DNA of 64,000 bases, from the NCBI RefSeq assembly GCF_036785885.1, contig NC_092322.1:37593994-37657993 (forward strand). The letters run 5' to 3'. The stretch comes from Coffea arabica (Eukaryota; Streptophyta; Magnoliopsida; Gentianales; Rubiaceae). The notes beneath the pieces are model-generated. The model was given only the letters and a program-made list of their open reading frames with translations, was not told the DNA's origin and made no database searches. Positions 24,595 through 35,959 of this stretch are shown here, one piece after another; within the stretch, counting starts at the first letter, position 1, and the number at the start of each line of letters is the position of its first letter. Both the position numbers and the translations under genes were made by a program.

Positions 24595-25390
24595 TCACTC
24601 CTATAACTTTCTATCTTGTATTAGATTTTATAATATAAGTTTGGATCTTATTATATGTTTCTAAAGTTTATGCCTAGAGTTATGATTGAACTATCTATTT
24701 CTTGTTAATGATGTTTGTATGGTTATTTGATGTTATTGTTTTTCTCAAGTTATTTAGTATTTTTGCTTTTATAATCATGATTAACTGGCCATTAATTGTA
24801 ATAACTTAAAAGTGTTAAGTTTGTAATGAAAATTAAAATTCAAAACTAATTCAAAGAAGTGCTAAACCTAGGAAGTACATTCATGAAAGTAGAGATGTAC
24901 TTTTGAGGTTTTAGTAATTTATTTCATGTAATTTCATAAAGTTAATGAACTTGTAACTAATTTCATAACCACGAAAGTAGGCATGGATTAGTTATAGGTA
25001 TGGTTGATTCATTACGATTTCACATGTATAAGGAAATTACGCCATATTTAGTCAAGATAATAGCAATCAATTAATCAGTAGATTCATTTATAAGAGTAGT
25101 AAGGAATTTCATGATTCCAGGAAATTTCTATTGCTATTTTTACTACATTTGTTACTTATTACAGTGGTAGTCTAAATAATAGAGGAGTTTTAGTAGTGCC
25201 GATAGTTGTTTATTCTTTCTAGTGAGTTCAATCGTTAATATCCAATACTCAATTTCGACCTGTATACTTGCGAAAAATTGCATGTGAAGTATTTAAGAAT
25301 TTATAAATGTAAAATTTGATTGTGGATTGAATTTATTTTTGTATGGATATCCCGCGCTCGTTATTTATTACGTAACATTGAAAATCAATT
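24595..25390. repeat. AT-rich repeat-like DNA, right part, beyond element A
   Basis: Continuation of the pre-insertion site of element A. It contains TTTCGACCTGTATACTTGCG, a phrase seen near the ends of some plant LTRs. No coding frame, and no proven boundaries. Confidence 0.25.
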
Positions 25391-26580
25391 TGTGCACGCA
25401 TAAACAAATAGTTTGTGCACTCCCATTTTAGTTTGTGTGCACATAAATACTTGGTCATATTACAAAATAAAGTTACGTACAAGGCCACATAGGCTTTAGC
25501 TTTTAGCTATCTCAATATGATATATTTTGAAAAGTACAACTTAAATATATGAATTTTGAAATATAGATGAAAGAATTACATATTTCTTATAGGCTTATAT
25601 GTTTAAAAATGTGCTAAGTATTTTTTTTGAATTTTTTTTTTGGCCAAATGAGTTAAGAAGTTGCATTAATTTGAGCCTTCGTCCCTTGATACTTAAAAGA
25701 TACATAACTCATTGTAGACACCAAATTCTTAATGTTTATTTTTGTTTCTTAATATTTTATTGCAATATTTATTTGCCTATTGATAATTTATTTTCACATA
25801 TGCTAATATGAATTTTCTTATTTTTCTTATTTTTTGAAAATAAAAAAAAAAGAAAAATTCTAACAAAATTTTTTCAAATCCGCACACCCCAATTATTTTT
25901 TCTTTCACCAAATGTACTATTAACCCAAAAAACACTCCACCTCCGATATTCCTCTTTTTCTTTTGGTACAAGAATTCATCATCACACACATTACACAACT
26001 CAAAAAACCACACAACTCTCCTCATTCTCAGACACACACACACGCACACAGACACACACAAACTCTCTCTCAATTTTCACCAAACACTAACACACACAAG
26101 CTCACATTCCCTGAGCTTTTCTCCCTTTCCCCTTGGTTCTTTCTTTCGGGTTAAAAAATTTCAACAAGTATTGCTCACAATAAGGGAAGGGCAGAGGAAA
26201 GACTTCAACTCCGGACCTTTTACATTCAAAGTGGAAGGCCACAACTAACATTGAGTAAGCTTTGGAGAGCTGGAACTTGTGTCTTAGGTTACTTGTGGAA
26301 ATGCATAATCAAGTGACTTTTGATCCATACGCATGCCTATTAGTTTCATAAGGATGTAAATAGATTCATCATGCTAAGTTGCTCTCTGCATGTTTAATTA
26401 AATTTGTAGTTGTTCTTTTTTTTTTGGAACTTTAAACTGCCGCTAATATGGCCCAGCCTTGGTCTTCATTTATTTGGCTGCCTATTGTCCTCTGGAAGAT
26501 ATTTAGGACGAGTCTTGTCAGTTTCGAGGTTTAGAAACGATCAAATGGGTTTCCTAATTTGAAAAATGGGTTTCTTGAGA
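25391..26580. other. AT-rich spacer with CA-rich patch
   Basis: No gene recognised. A low-complexity ACACACAC/GACACACACA patch at 26028-26060 creates the Cys/Val-rich frame on the minus strand, which I do not accept as coding. Confidence 0.5.
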
Positions 26581-26795
26581 AAAATCTTGATTTCGCCACT
26601 GATCATTTGGTTCGGTGATCATCACCATGTTGGTGATGCTGGAGGTCAGAGTTCAACCCCTACCTCTCACAAATTTGCCACAAGTTGTGGCTGGTCTTAG
26701 TTGACCATCTCCCTATACCCCCTTCCCCTAGATTAGGCTAGTTTAGGTGCTATCGTTGTAGAAAAAAAAAAAAAAAAGAAAAAAATCTTGATTTC
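26581..26795 (+). mobile_element. second-type SINE with perfect 14-bp target duplication
   Basis: AAAATCTTGATTTC is present at 26581-26594 and again at 26782-26795. Between them is a body with a B-box-like GAGTTCAACCCC near 26650, a C-rich region (ATCTCCCTATACCCCCTTCCCC) and an A-rich tail. The body differs from the SINEs at 9.5 and 49.1 kb, so it is another family. Confidence 0.75.
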
Positions 26796-26799
26796 TTTT

Positions 26800-29045
26800 A
26801 ATTTGTGTGGGCTACTGTTTATTTCTTATTGGGCTTGTTGTAGGGTCTTAGGAAGAAAATTAGCGCTTTGTTTTTTTCTAGCCTACTTAAACAACAAATT
26901 AGGCCCATTTGTTTAAATGAGAGAGTTTGCCTTTTTTCCGGGCCAAATTGTGGATGGCCTAAACACTACGAATCTTCCCGGAAACAGAAAAACAATTTTT
27001 GCAATGTGAGTCCTAAACTTTGAGTGTCATTCTAGTATGTAACAAAAACTTTAGTTTTCTTTCATTTACACCCTTAATTTAATTGCATTTGACCCCTAAA
27101 ATTTATCTTTATCTAATTTTCCCATAATAATTTTAAGAATTATGTTTGGACATCAAAAATTTTTTATTTTTGTAATTTAGTCCCTAATTTTTTTTGATAT
27201 CTTAATTATAATTGGTTCTTTTTTTTAATTGTTAATTATGCTTTTCTTGCATGCATTTCAATTGTAATTTTGAGTATTTTAAGTTCATTTGCATTTTTTG
27301 TGTAATAATGTGAATTTAGTACACTTTTGTGTTCTCTTTTAAAGTATTTTCAATTAAATTGATGCCTTGATCCTTTTGTTGATTTTTGAACATGAATAGG
27401 TAACATTCTCTCATTTAATCACTATTTCAAAAACGAGGTACCCTTATTATCCTTTAAATTATGATTATATGATTTTATGTGCTCTTACGTATTTATATGT
27501 TTTTATGTATTTTCTTTTATTTATTTAATTTAAATTCATATTCATTTTATATTTATTTAGTTTAAGTTTTGTAACTATTTGGAGGGTATTGGAATACCTA
27601 AGATGTAATAAACAGGTTATATTTTCCTTTTCACAAAAAATTATAATTAGATAGACAACTGTAATAAATAAATTAGATATGTTTATCATCTGTATTTTCC
27701 ATTTTAAATTGTAGTTAGGTTCCCCAATTGTAATAGATAGGTTAGATATGTTTTTTTAATCCCCCCATTTTAGATTGTAATTAGGTTCATTGATATAATA
27801 GATAGATTTTGTATATTTATATGGTTAATATGCTTTTGTGTTTTACTTGCATTTCTTAGAACTTGATATCTAGATATTATACTTATGTGCTATGTGCACG
27901 ACGTGCTAATATGTGTATATTTGTTTTAATTATACTTTATTATTATAAATAATGAGTGCATGATGTCACTACACTAGTCCAATACTAGTTGTGACCATTT
28001 CGTGCTTTCTTACTAGTTCAATGCTAGTGAGGATTTATATAAATGGGTCCAATGTTAGACCTATAGGATCTTTCCACGCGTTAGATTCATCCATTGTATG
28101 TCATTTATTGTATTTTCATGCATTTTTCTTATTTTAGATAATTTTTTCTCATTTGTATGATATTTCCTCTTATAGTATCCCGTTATCCCTATATGTGCGA
28201 GGCATATCATTTAGATTTGTATTTCACTTAGAAAATTAGAAAAAAAAAAAGTTAGATCATTTGCTTTCTTAGGTTATAAAAGTCACCTTTCGAATTTGGG
28301 AAATGAGCGAGTATAGCTTTTGTAACCTTAACACGCTATTACTCCTCTATTAAAAAAAAAATTGTATTACGAATTTTCGTTTCTTATATCTATTATGTTG
28401 CATTTCTTTTTCTTTGACAACTTATACCTATATATGTAAAGTTTAATTTCTTTTCTTCGATTCTCATATTTGCATACTCGTGATTCTTTTAAGGGATTAT
28501 TTTTGGCTTCGCAATTAATGCAATTGATACCTATTAGACCTTGAATGGACATTTTGCCCCTTTCGCTATCTTCTTTAAATTTAGATTTGCATCTATATAG
28601 GAAACATCCAAATGTGATAATGTTTAAAGTTTAAGTTAGAAAAATTTTGACGAAATCTTATAACTAGTTTTGACTAAATTGAAAGGGTGTTTTAGGTTCG
28701 AATTGATCAAATATTTGCCTTTCTTTCCTTCAATTGTGACTTCCGAAACTTTTTCTCTTGTTTTTTCAAAGACCTAGAGTCATCCAAAATGAGTTTTATT
28801 ATTATTTATTTATTTATTTTTCAAAGCATTTTTTAGGTGATTTGGTACGTCTAAACTCAATATCAAGTGACGACTCTTTTTTTCTTAAAAATCCATTTTT
28901 AGACTACCTTTTTTGGCCCAAACTGTCGCATTTTAAAAGTTCCATTTTAGGCCCATTTCTTTTTTTTCCCCCCTAAAATCAAAAACACATTCTTTCATTA
29001 AATTTCTTTTATTTTTAATTCAAAAATTGGGGCATGACACTCATT
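26800..29045. repeat. AT-rich region, right part LTR-like
   Basis: No gene is recognised. The segment from about 27.9 kb to GGGGCATGACA at 29031-29041 has the look of a plant gypsy LTR (ACTAGTCCAATACTAG, CAAGTGACGACTC, terminal GGGGCATGACA), but I cannot find its partner or a target duplication. Confidence 0.25.
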
Positions 29046-29273
29046 GAAGGCAATGAATGGCCAGTTAGGAACTAAAATGCAAACCCCATCTAAATAAGTA
29101 GTCTGAATTTTCTCTCTCAATAAAAAAAAAGGAAAAATAACTAACCAAAACAAAAAAGAAAGAAGAAGAGATTGAGTTAGTTTTTCTATGAACAACTTCT
29201 AGCTTATGTAATGTCTAAGCAAAATTGTAATGTTGTAGATGTTTTTACGTTAAAAGAATTCCTATGTCAGAGT

Positions 29274-29292
29274 CACACACACACACACACAT
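29274..29292. repeat. (CA)n microsatellite
   Basis: A run of about nine CA units just upstream of the recognisable LINE sequence. Confidence 0.9.
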
Positions 29293-29389
29293 ATAAATGT
29301 GTATGTATACAGATATAGAATTCCTATGCCAAGTGAATTCCTAGGTGGGGAAAAGGTCCCAACATTGAATTGTCTATGAAAGGCTCGAT

Positions 29390-30834
29390 AGAGCTTTTTG
29401 TGGTCATTATTGGAGGTCTCAATATGACAATGCCAATGTTATTCACTTGGCAAGACCCAAATCTGACCAGTGTCCCATTCTTATTGACCTTAAACCCCAA
29501 AATTATTCCTCCCAAGAAAGGATGTTCAGATGAAAAATTCTGATTATAGCATCCTTCTTTTCCTCCACTTGTAAAGCATGCCTGGTCTGATTCTTGCAAA
29601 CCCCTTACTGTCATTATTTTAGAGTTTGCTAAGTCAGTTAGTTCTTGGAGTGCAACTACTTTTGAAAATATATTCAAGGAAAAGAGCAAGCTCCTGAATA
29701 GACTCAAAGGGCATCTAATCAGCCCTAAAAATTCATTCTGATTTCCTCTCCCAACGTGAAATCTCTCTTCAGGCAGAACTCAAATCTAATCTTCTTTAGA
29801 AGAGAGACCTGTGGGCCGCGAAATATAGAATAGATTACTTATGTTGGGACAACCTCAACACCAAATTCTTGCAAATCACCTCAATTTGTCGAAGAAATAG
29901 TAACAAAATCCTAGGCCTCAAAGAGCCATCTGGAATCTGGATTACTGACCCAGACTCAGTCAAAGCGTCCATTCAATCCTATTTCATAGGGTTGGACACT
30001 ACTGATTTTGCCTGCAACCACTATGAACCATAACCTTTTCGACTTCTCTTTCACTCACTAGATCATGTTGATTCTCAAGAGCTTTCAGCCAAACCAACCC
30101 TTAATGAAACCAGAAATGCACTCTTCCAATTAAAGCCATTCAAAGCTCCAGGTCCTGATGGCCTTCATCCTTTTTTCTTCCAAAAATTCTAGGAGAGTAG
30201 TTCTCCATCCTTAGCCTAACTCATCTCTGATTGCTTCAATCTCAAACCTTTTCCCCCAAGGGCCAAATGACACCCTCTTTTGCCTCATCCCAGAAGTGGA
30301 CCACCTTGAGACCATAAAATAGTTCAGGCCTATAGGACTGTGCAACACAACTTATAAAGTCCTCGCCAAATTAATTGTCAATCATCTCCAACCTCTCCTA
30401 TTTTTTGTCATCTCTCCTCTACAAGCCAGTTTCTTACCTGGAAGAAGATGTATAGACAATATCCTCTGAGTCCAAGAGGCCCTCTACTGGTTAAATAATA
30501 AATCTAGCTTGAAGGGCCTTTGTGCTATTAAACTTGATCTGGAGAAAGCTTTTGATAAATTGGAATGGAATTTTATCAGAGAGGCTCTTTACCATCTCCG
30601 TTTACCCACCACTCTGATTCAACTCATTCTTCATTGTGTCTCCTCAGCAACACTCTCAGTTATTCACAATGCTCAATCCATTGGCCACTTTCAGCCATCT
30701 ATAAGTACTAGATACGGAGATCCTATCTCTCCTTATCTATTTATACTCTGCATGGAATTCTTATCCCAGAAAATTGAATTACTTTGCCAACAAAAGCTTT
30801 GGAAGCCACTTCAATTTGGCAAAAATGGTCCCAC
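29390..30834 (+). pseudogene. L1-type LINE, 5' part (endonuclease remnant and RT N-terminal half)
   Basis: Plus-strand reading gives degraded ORF2. A possible endonuclease end (FTWQDP) is followed by the linker HPSFPPLVKHAWSD and NIFKEKSKLLNRLKG. Then come FQLKPFKAPGPDGLHPFFFQKF, and RT motifs LDLEKAFDKLEWNFI and GDPISPYLFILCMEFLSQKIE in the frame at 30509. Many stops interrupt 29.4-30.5 kb. The sequence breaks exactly where element B inserted and resumes at 42474. LINE ORF2 nicks DNA and reverse-transcribes its own RNA at the target; this copy is dead. The true 5' end is not resolved. Confidence 0.88.
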
Positions 30835-32390
30835 TGACAGGTGTCGTGCCTGTGCAATAATAAATACCTGCTTAAGAAAAATAAATTTTCTGTGTATAGT
30901 AGTAAACAGGGTCGAATCCACAGGGACTGGAAAAAAATTCGATTCTTTTTAAATTCGAGACACGGGGGATTTTTATCAGATAAAACTAAAAATAAATAAT
31001 TAAATAATTTAACTAAAAATAAATAAATAATTAACACGAATGTAAATGGCAATTAAATAAATAATAAATAAATTCTAGCCAAGGATACAACTACGCAGAC
31101 ACAGTCCATTCATCCGATCATTGATGCAAAGAAAGTTCACTTAATTTAATTAATAGGCTAGTTATAGTCGCCGATAAGCTCTAACGACCAGTTTTTCCTT
31201 AATTTATTGATAACCAAGGTACGACCATTGATTACCCCTAACCAGGAAATACTCCTAGGTACGACCGTAGGAATTAATTTCCTAATTGCATTAAAAACTA
31301 GAAAAGCCTAACCCAAATTAATAACACGCTACGAGAGTTATTTAAATCAGATTGCATGTTCCCCTAGTATGTGAAAATACTAATTGTCGCTAATATTAAC
31401 CAACTAAACAATTACGGATTTAATTGATTAATTTGACAAGAGATTAATAAGTTAAATTGCACATCGGGCCCTTGATATCCAATTAACAAAATAATCCCAT
31501 GGAAATTAAAATAGAAAACATGCAAATATTAATAAATTAAGGAACACGTAAAATTAATTAGATCTCACAGATATTTGGGATTGCGTCTTCGCATTGATCC
31601 TTGACTAGAGGAGAAAATTAGCCATGCCTCATAAGAAAATTCCCACGCAATTCAATTGAATTCATAGACATAAATAACTAACTAAGAATTTAGGAAGAAA
31701 CTTGAGTCTCGGTAGACTCTTTTAAGAAAAGTTGCACACCACACAACAAGAGAAGGAAGAACTCCTCCTCTGAAAACCAAAAACTACCTCTATCCTCCTA
31801 CGGAGCTTCTCTGGAGAGAAAACTAAAACTAGTATAATGGCTTATGCCATTGTCCGATATATATAAGGCAAGCCTTTAGTCTTCATAGCTTTTTCATAGT
31901 CTTTTCTCCTTGAGCCCACTAATCTAGTGCCTTCTTATTTTATTGGAGCACTAGTCTCTTAAGGGACTAGCTACGTAGGAAGCAATTGGAAAGCTACAAT
32001 CATCAAAGCCAACATCTTGGCTAATGACTAATGAGTATATCTCCCACAATAAGGACAAACTTTCTACGCTGTCCCCGTTAGATAATGAAAGAAAACATCA
32101 TCCCAATTAATTCCAGCACAATCATCAATTCCTCTGCAATTATCAAAACGGAGGAGTCCACTATAATCATCAATTCCAGCACAAATACACCCGTGGAACC
32201 TAGCTTGTATTTTCTTTAGAAACTTCCCACGTGTGGAGTATTTGTTGTAATAAAATCTCTCTTTTCTGCTTCACTTCCTGAAATTGAGTTCAAATGCCAA
32301 ATATAAGTACATGTTAACAATTAAAATAATATTTGGCATGGAAACAGGGAAAAATTAACAATAAAATTACTAACAATTAACACCCTATCA
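30835..32390 (-). repeat. 3' LTR of element B
   Basis: 1556-bp direct repeat of 40913-42468. Confidence 0.96.
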
Positions 32391-32428
32391 ATTTCCCCCA
32401 CACTTAAATCATGCTTGTCCTCAAGCAT
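32391..32428 (-). promoter_or_regulatory. 3' polypurine tract and hairpin of element B
   Basis: ATTTCCCCCACACTT (plus strand) adjoins the 3' LTR. The hairpin ATGCTTG-TCCT-CAAGCAT spans 32411-32428. The layout is the same as at 15023 in element A. Confidence 0.85.
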
Positions 32429-32731
32429 AAGAATACTAAACTCAACAATGGCTAACTCTCATTTCATTTACTGCCAAGCTGCGCTTATCCCAAAATCAAG
32501 TTTTAGTGGCTAAGTGTCAAGACATATTTCTCCCGGTTAGCTCCTGAAATCATAGACTCGTCCAATTCATAGCTAACTCGTCTAAGAAATCAAAATATTA
32601 AACTAGCAAAAGTTAGCAATTTGGTCAACTGACAACCAAAATCTCAACATTGAACAACAAGGATCGGCAGGCCAACATGATCATAAGCTTACTTATTATT
32701 TTCTTCTCTCTCTCTCTTTTTTTTTTGTATA

Positions 32732-32753
32732 ATAATATATATATATATATATT
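32732..32753. repeat. (TA)n microsatellite in element B
   Basis: A TATATATA run in the noncoding 3' region. Confidence 0.85.
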
Positions 32754-32788
32754 TTTTCAATAAATGCTCAGTCCCAAGCTATTCAAGT

Positions 32789-32928
32789 CTTTTGACGTGA
32801 ACTCTGACATTTTTAGATGAAAGAGCCCAGTTACTCAACTTTTCACAATTTCAGGACTAACTACTCATAGATATCGCCACTTTTTGACGCGAAAGTCGAC
32901 ACTTGTGGTGAAGACTCCCGGTTACTGG
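32789..32928 (-). repeat. paired conserved module in the 3' region of element B
   Basis: Two diverged copies, 32789-32837 and 32881-32928, share TTTTGACGYGAA, a GACAY segment and a terminal CCMGKTTACT. They match the pair at 15416-15464 and 15508-15554 in element A in order and spacing. Confidence 0.7.
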
Positions 32929-33284
32929 GTGACGGCACTAGTGGAGTAAAGTCATTTATTAATCACAATTAAAGTACCAGAATGCCAGATAATTAAAGAT
33001 CATGGCCCACGTCATCTCCTAATATGGAGAACTAAGATCAGCAATTGCCCAATCCACACAACAATTGCTAATAAAATATTTATATTGCCTAAACAAGTTA
33101 ACCACAATTTGCACCAAGTCATTAAACTCATGATATTCACCAAGATAACATGCGTTTACTTGCCATCTAAACAAAATTCATAGGATAAATCACAACCAGC
33201 AATAGAAGAGTGAGTTGCCACATTTATTCATCAAGACAACAATAAGAAAAGCAACAATTTAAAGAAACTCCAATTAAATCCAAA

Positions 33285-33322
33285 TCTCCCCCACACTTAA
33301 AGTATACATTGCCCTCAATGTA
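33285..33322 (-). promoter_or_regulatory. internal polypurine-like tract plus hairpin, element B
   Basis: TCTCCCCCACACTT is followed by TACATTG-CCCT-CAATGTA at 33305-33322, the counterpart of 16011-16048 in element A. The outer stem pair is T:A here and C:G there, so pairing is kept while sequence changes. Confidence 0.55.
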
Positions 33323-33329
33323 ACAAATA

Positions 33330-34925
33330 TATAGAAAAAGTAAGAAGAAGGGCAACGAAACTCCCCTGAATCGTCAAGACATCGGTGGATTAGCCCCTGG
33401 GGTTGATCTGAGTCTCACCATTTTCTCCAAATATCACTCCAATCAACAATAGACAACCATTTCCAACAAATTTTAGAACCAACAAATTCAAAGCATTAAC
33501 AATTGTAATAATCACTGTGGCCTCTTTATTAGTCAATTTGAGACCCAATTAATGCCCGAAAACAATCCCAAACAATGCAACAATTAAATTTAACGGGCAA
33601 AGGACATCCAATTACTTTCACTCGAACAAACTACGAGCAGTGTTAATGTCTAAATAAATCATCAAATTTCAGCAATTAGACACAATACCACTCAAAATCT
33701 CAATAACTGTCTCCAATTGGACAGTTAATTACACACTCAACCAACCCCAATAACCATTCAAATCAACAAACAAATGCAGGAAGCAGCTACCCACAAATAA
33801 GAAACAACTCAAATAACCCACCCAAAGCGCTGCTAAATCCAAACACACCAATCAGGATCACAAAATAGCAGAAATTAAAACGGGGCCAAGTGACAAGTAA
33901 CTCTCAAATCACCCCCAACAATTCTCAAACAAATGAACTGGCACAAGAGACGTCAAATTTAATCCCCACAGATGAAATAAAAGCCTCAAGTAGTTAAAAC
34001 CCAAACGCTATTCAGCAATGTAATGAACACCAGAAAATATCCGCAAATGGAGCAGCAAATAAAATTAATTCCACCCAAAATTAATCCCAGAAAATGCCCA
34101 AGTTAAATGAACTGACAGATGTGCCCCAAGACCCAAGAACAAAAAACGCAACAGAGACTCCTAAGCAATTCAACGGGAAAGGGAAAATCAAGCAAATCAC
34201 TTCCTATTTTCATCCATGAAGGAACCCAAGAAAATGGCTCAAAACCAAACAAAATCACCTCCCAAGCGATCTGGTTGAGTTTGGACAGTGAGATCGAAGT
34301 GTGAGGGAGAGATTGGGGAGGCGTGCGTCGCTTGTTCGTTGCGTGGTGGGTGAGCTGAGTGGACAGTGGAGCTAGTGGCGTTGCAGGTGAAGTGCAGCGC
34401 ACTTCGTGGGGAGAGCCAAGGCAGCGAAGGCTGTCCGTGGGGGATCGAGATAGAGAAAGAAAACTGAGCTGGACTGCCGTGAGCTTCAGGCGGCAGTCGA
34501 TGGCGGTGGACAGGGAGAAGGAGCTGCGCACGGCTCTGGGTTGGCGGTGATGGAAAGAGAGCTGGTGGTGGCGTGGGCTTCGTAGGCTGCGCTGGAGTGG
34601 ATATCGTGGCAGGGAGAGAAGAGAGATAGAAGCAGAGATAGTGACGGCTGCATGCAGAGGTGGACACGGATTGGTGGAGCTAGCTCAAGGAAGGGGAAGA
34701 GCTCTGGTTGGCGGAGAGACAGTGAGAAAGCAGCAGGCAGCGGCGGTGCTGCTCTGGGTTGCAGGGGGTCGACGCGAGCTGGTGGCGTTGGTGGAGAGCC
34801 GCGCGAGGAAGAGCTGATGTAGTGGAGCTTGGGTGCGCACTAGGGTGGTGGCGGAGGAGTGACGCACGAAGTGGAGGAGCTGAGAGGGGGAGGTAGAGTT
34901 GCTGTGGTGAATCGGCTGGCAGAGC
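33330..34925. other. noncoding 3' region of element B
   Basis: No env-like frame comparable to element A is seen. The overlapping frames at 34.1-34.7 kb on both strands are low-complexity Ser/Pro or Gly/Arg translations without a recognised motif. The region grows GC-richer toward 34.9 kb. Confidence 0.5.
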
Positions 34926-35060
34926 TCGCGAGGAAGAAGAAGAAGCGAGCAGCGGGGAAGAAGAAGAAAGAAAAGAAGAAGAAAGAAAGAAAGGAAAGAA
35001 AGAAAAGAAAAAGAAGGAAAGAAAAAGAAAAGAAAGAAAAGAGAAAAAGAAAGGGCAAAA
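34926..35060. repeat. GA-rich (GAA/GAAA) low-complexity tract in element B
   Basis: Long purine run of AAG/GAAA units on the plus strand. It accounts for the Lys/Glu-rich plus frame and the Phe/Leu/Ser-rich minus frames here, which are not genes. Confidence 0.9.
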
Positions 35061-35446
35061 ATAGTTTTTTTTTTTTTCAAATTCAGAATTGAATTGCTGA
35101 AAAACTAAAATGAATGTTAAGAAGGAAAATATATATATATATATTTTTGAATCTTTTTTTTTTTTTTGGTTCGTTAAACATGGCGTGGGCACGCCAAGAT
35201 TAGAAAACATTCTCTGACTTTGAGAATCAGTTTTTGAACGTTAATGTGTGCCCTCTCTGCGCGGGCACGCCAAGATTCCACTTGTCCTGATCATAGTAGA
35301 GAAAATATCAAATTTGAGCAATACCCAGGTAAGAAACGACATATTTAACGAATTGAACAGCAAAAACAAACAAAATAAAAAATTGGGTTGCCTCCCCAAA
35401 AGCGCTTCTCTTTAACGTCTTTGGCTAGACGTAGTCTAGTATTTGC

Positions 35447-35926
35447 TTAAACTAAGCAAATCGGGTCTTCCAATTGCATCATCTCCACCCGTTCAACTGA
35501 AAATTCTTCATAATACGGCTTGAGACGGTGACCATTTACCTCAAATTTCTTCTCCGTTTTCAAACTCTGGATCTCTACTGCACCATAATGAAAAACATTA
35601 GTCACAACAAAAGGACCAATCCAACGAGAACGTAATTTACCTGGAAATAGTTTCAATTTGGAGTGGTATAGTAAAACTTTTTGCCCGCAGACGAATGTCT
35701 TCCTTGATATCTGTTGGTCATGAAAGATCCGATTCTTCTCTTTATAGATCACTGCATTCTCGTATGCTTCATTTCGGATTTCTTCCAATTCTTGTAATTG
35801 CAATTTTCTTTGAATTCCGCCTTCCTCGATATCCATGTTGCATTGTTTGACTGCCCAAAATGCTCTATGCTCAAACTCGACCGGGAGATGACATGGCTTT
35901 CCAAATACCAATCGGTAAGGGGACAT
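35447..35926 (-). pseudogene. integrase C-terminal part of element B, downstream of the second stop
   Basis: The frame continues the 35960-39670 reading frame after a TAG. It carries [25 protein letters not shown], the [18 protein letters not shown] stretch and the GPFVV module, which in Ty3/gypsy integrases contributes to DNA binding. The stop falls at a codon that is TGG in element A ([16 protein letters not shown]), so one base change separates this from an open frame. Ends ICLV then TAG/TGA, near the normal Athila pol end. Confidence 0.88.
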
Positions 35927-35959
35927 GCCAATGGGTGTCTTGTATGCCGTCCTATATGC

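Noticed and set aside
25777-26073. 98-codon minus frame rich in Val/Cys
   Set aside because: Produced by the ACACAC-rich patch.
29324-29707. 127-codon minus frame
   Set aside because: Antisense to LINE sequence whose plus-strand reading gives recognisable L1 motifs.
34103-35210. Several long overlapping frames on both strands (Ser/Pro, Phe/Leu or Lys/Glu rich)
   Set aside because: They translate a GC-rich noncoding stretch and a GAA/GAAA tract in the 3' region of element B; composition explains their openness.
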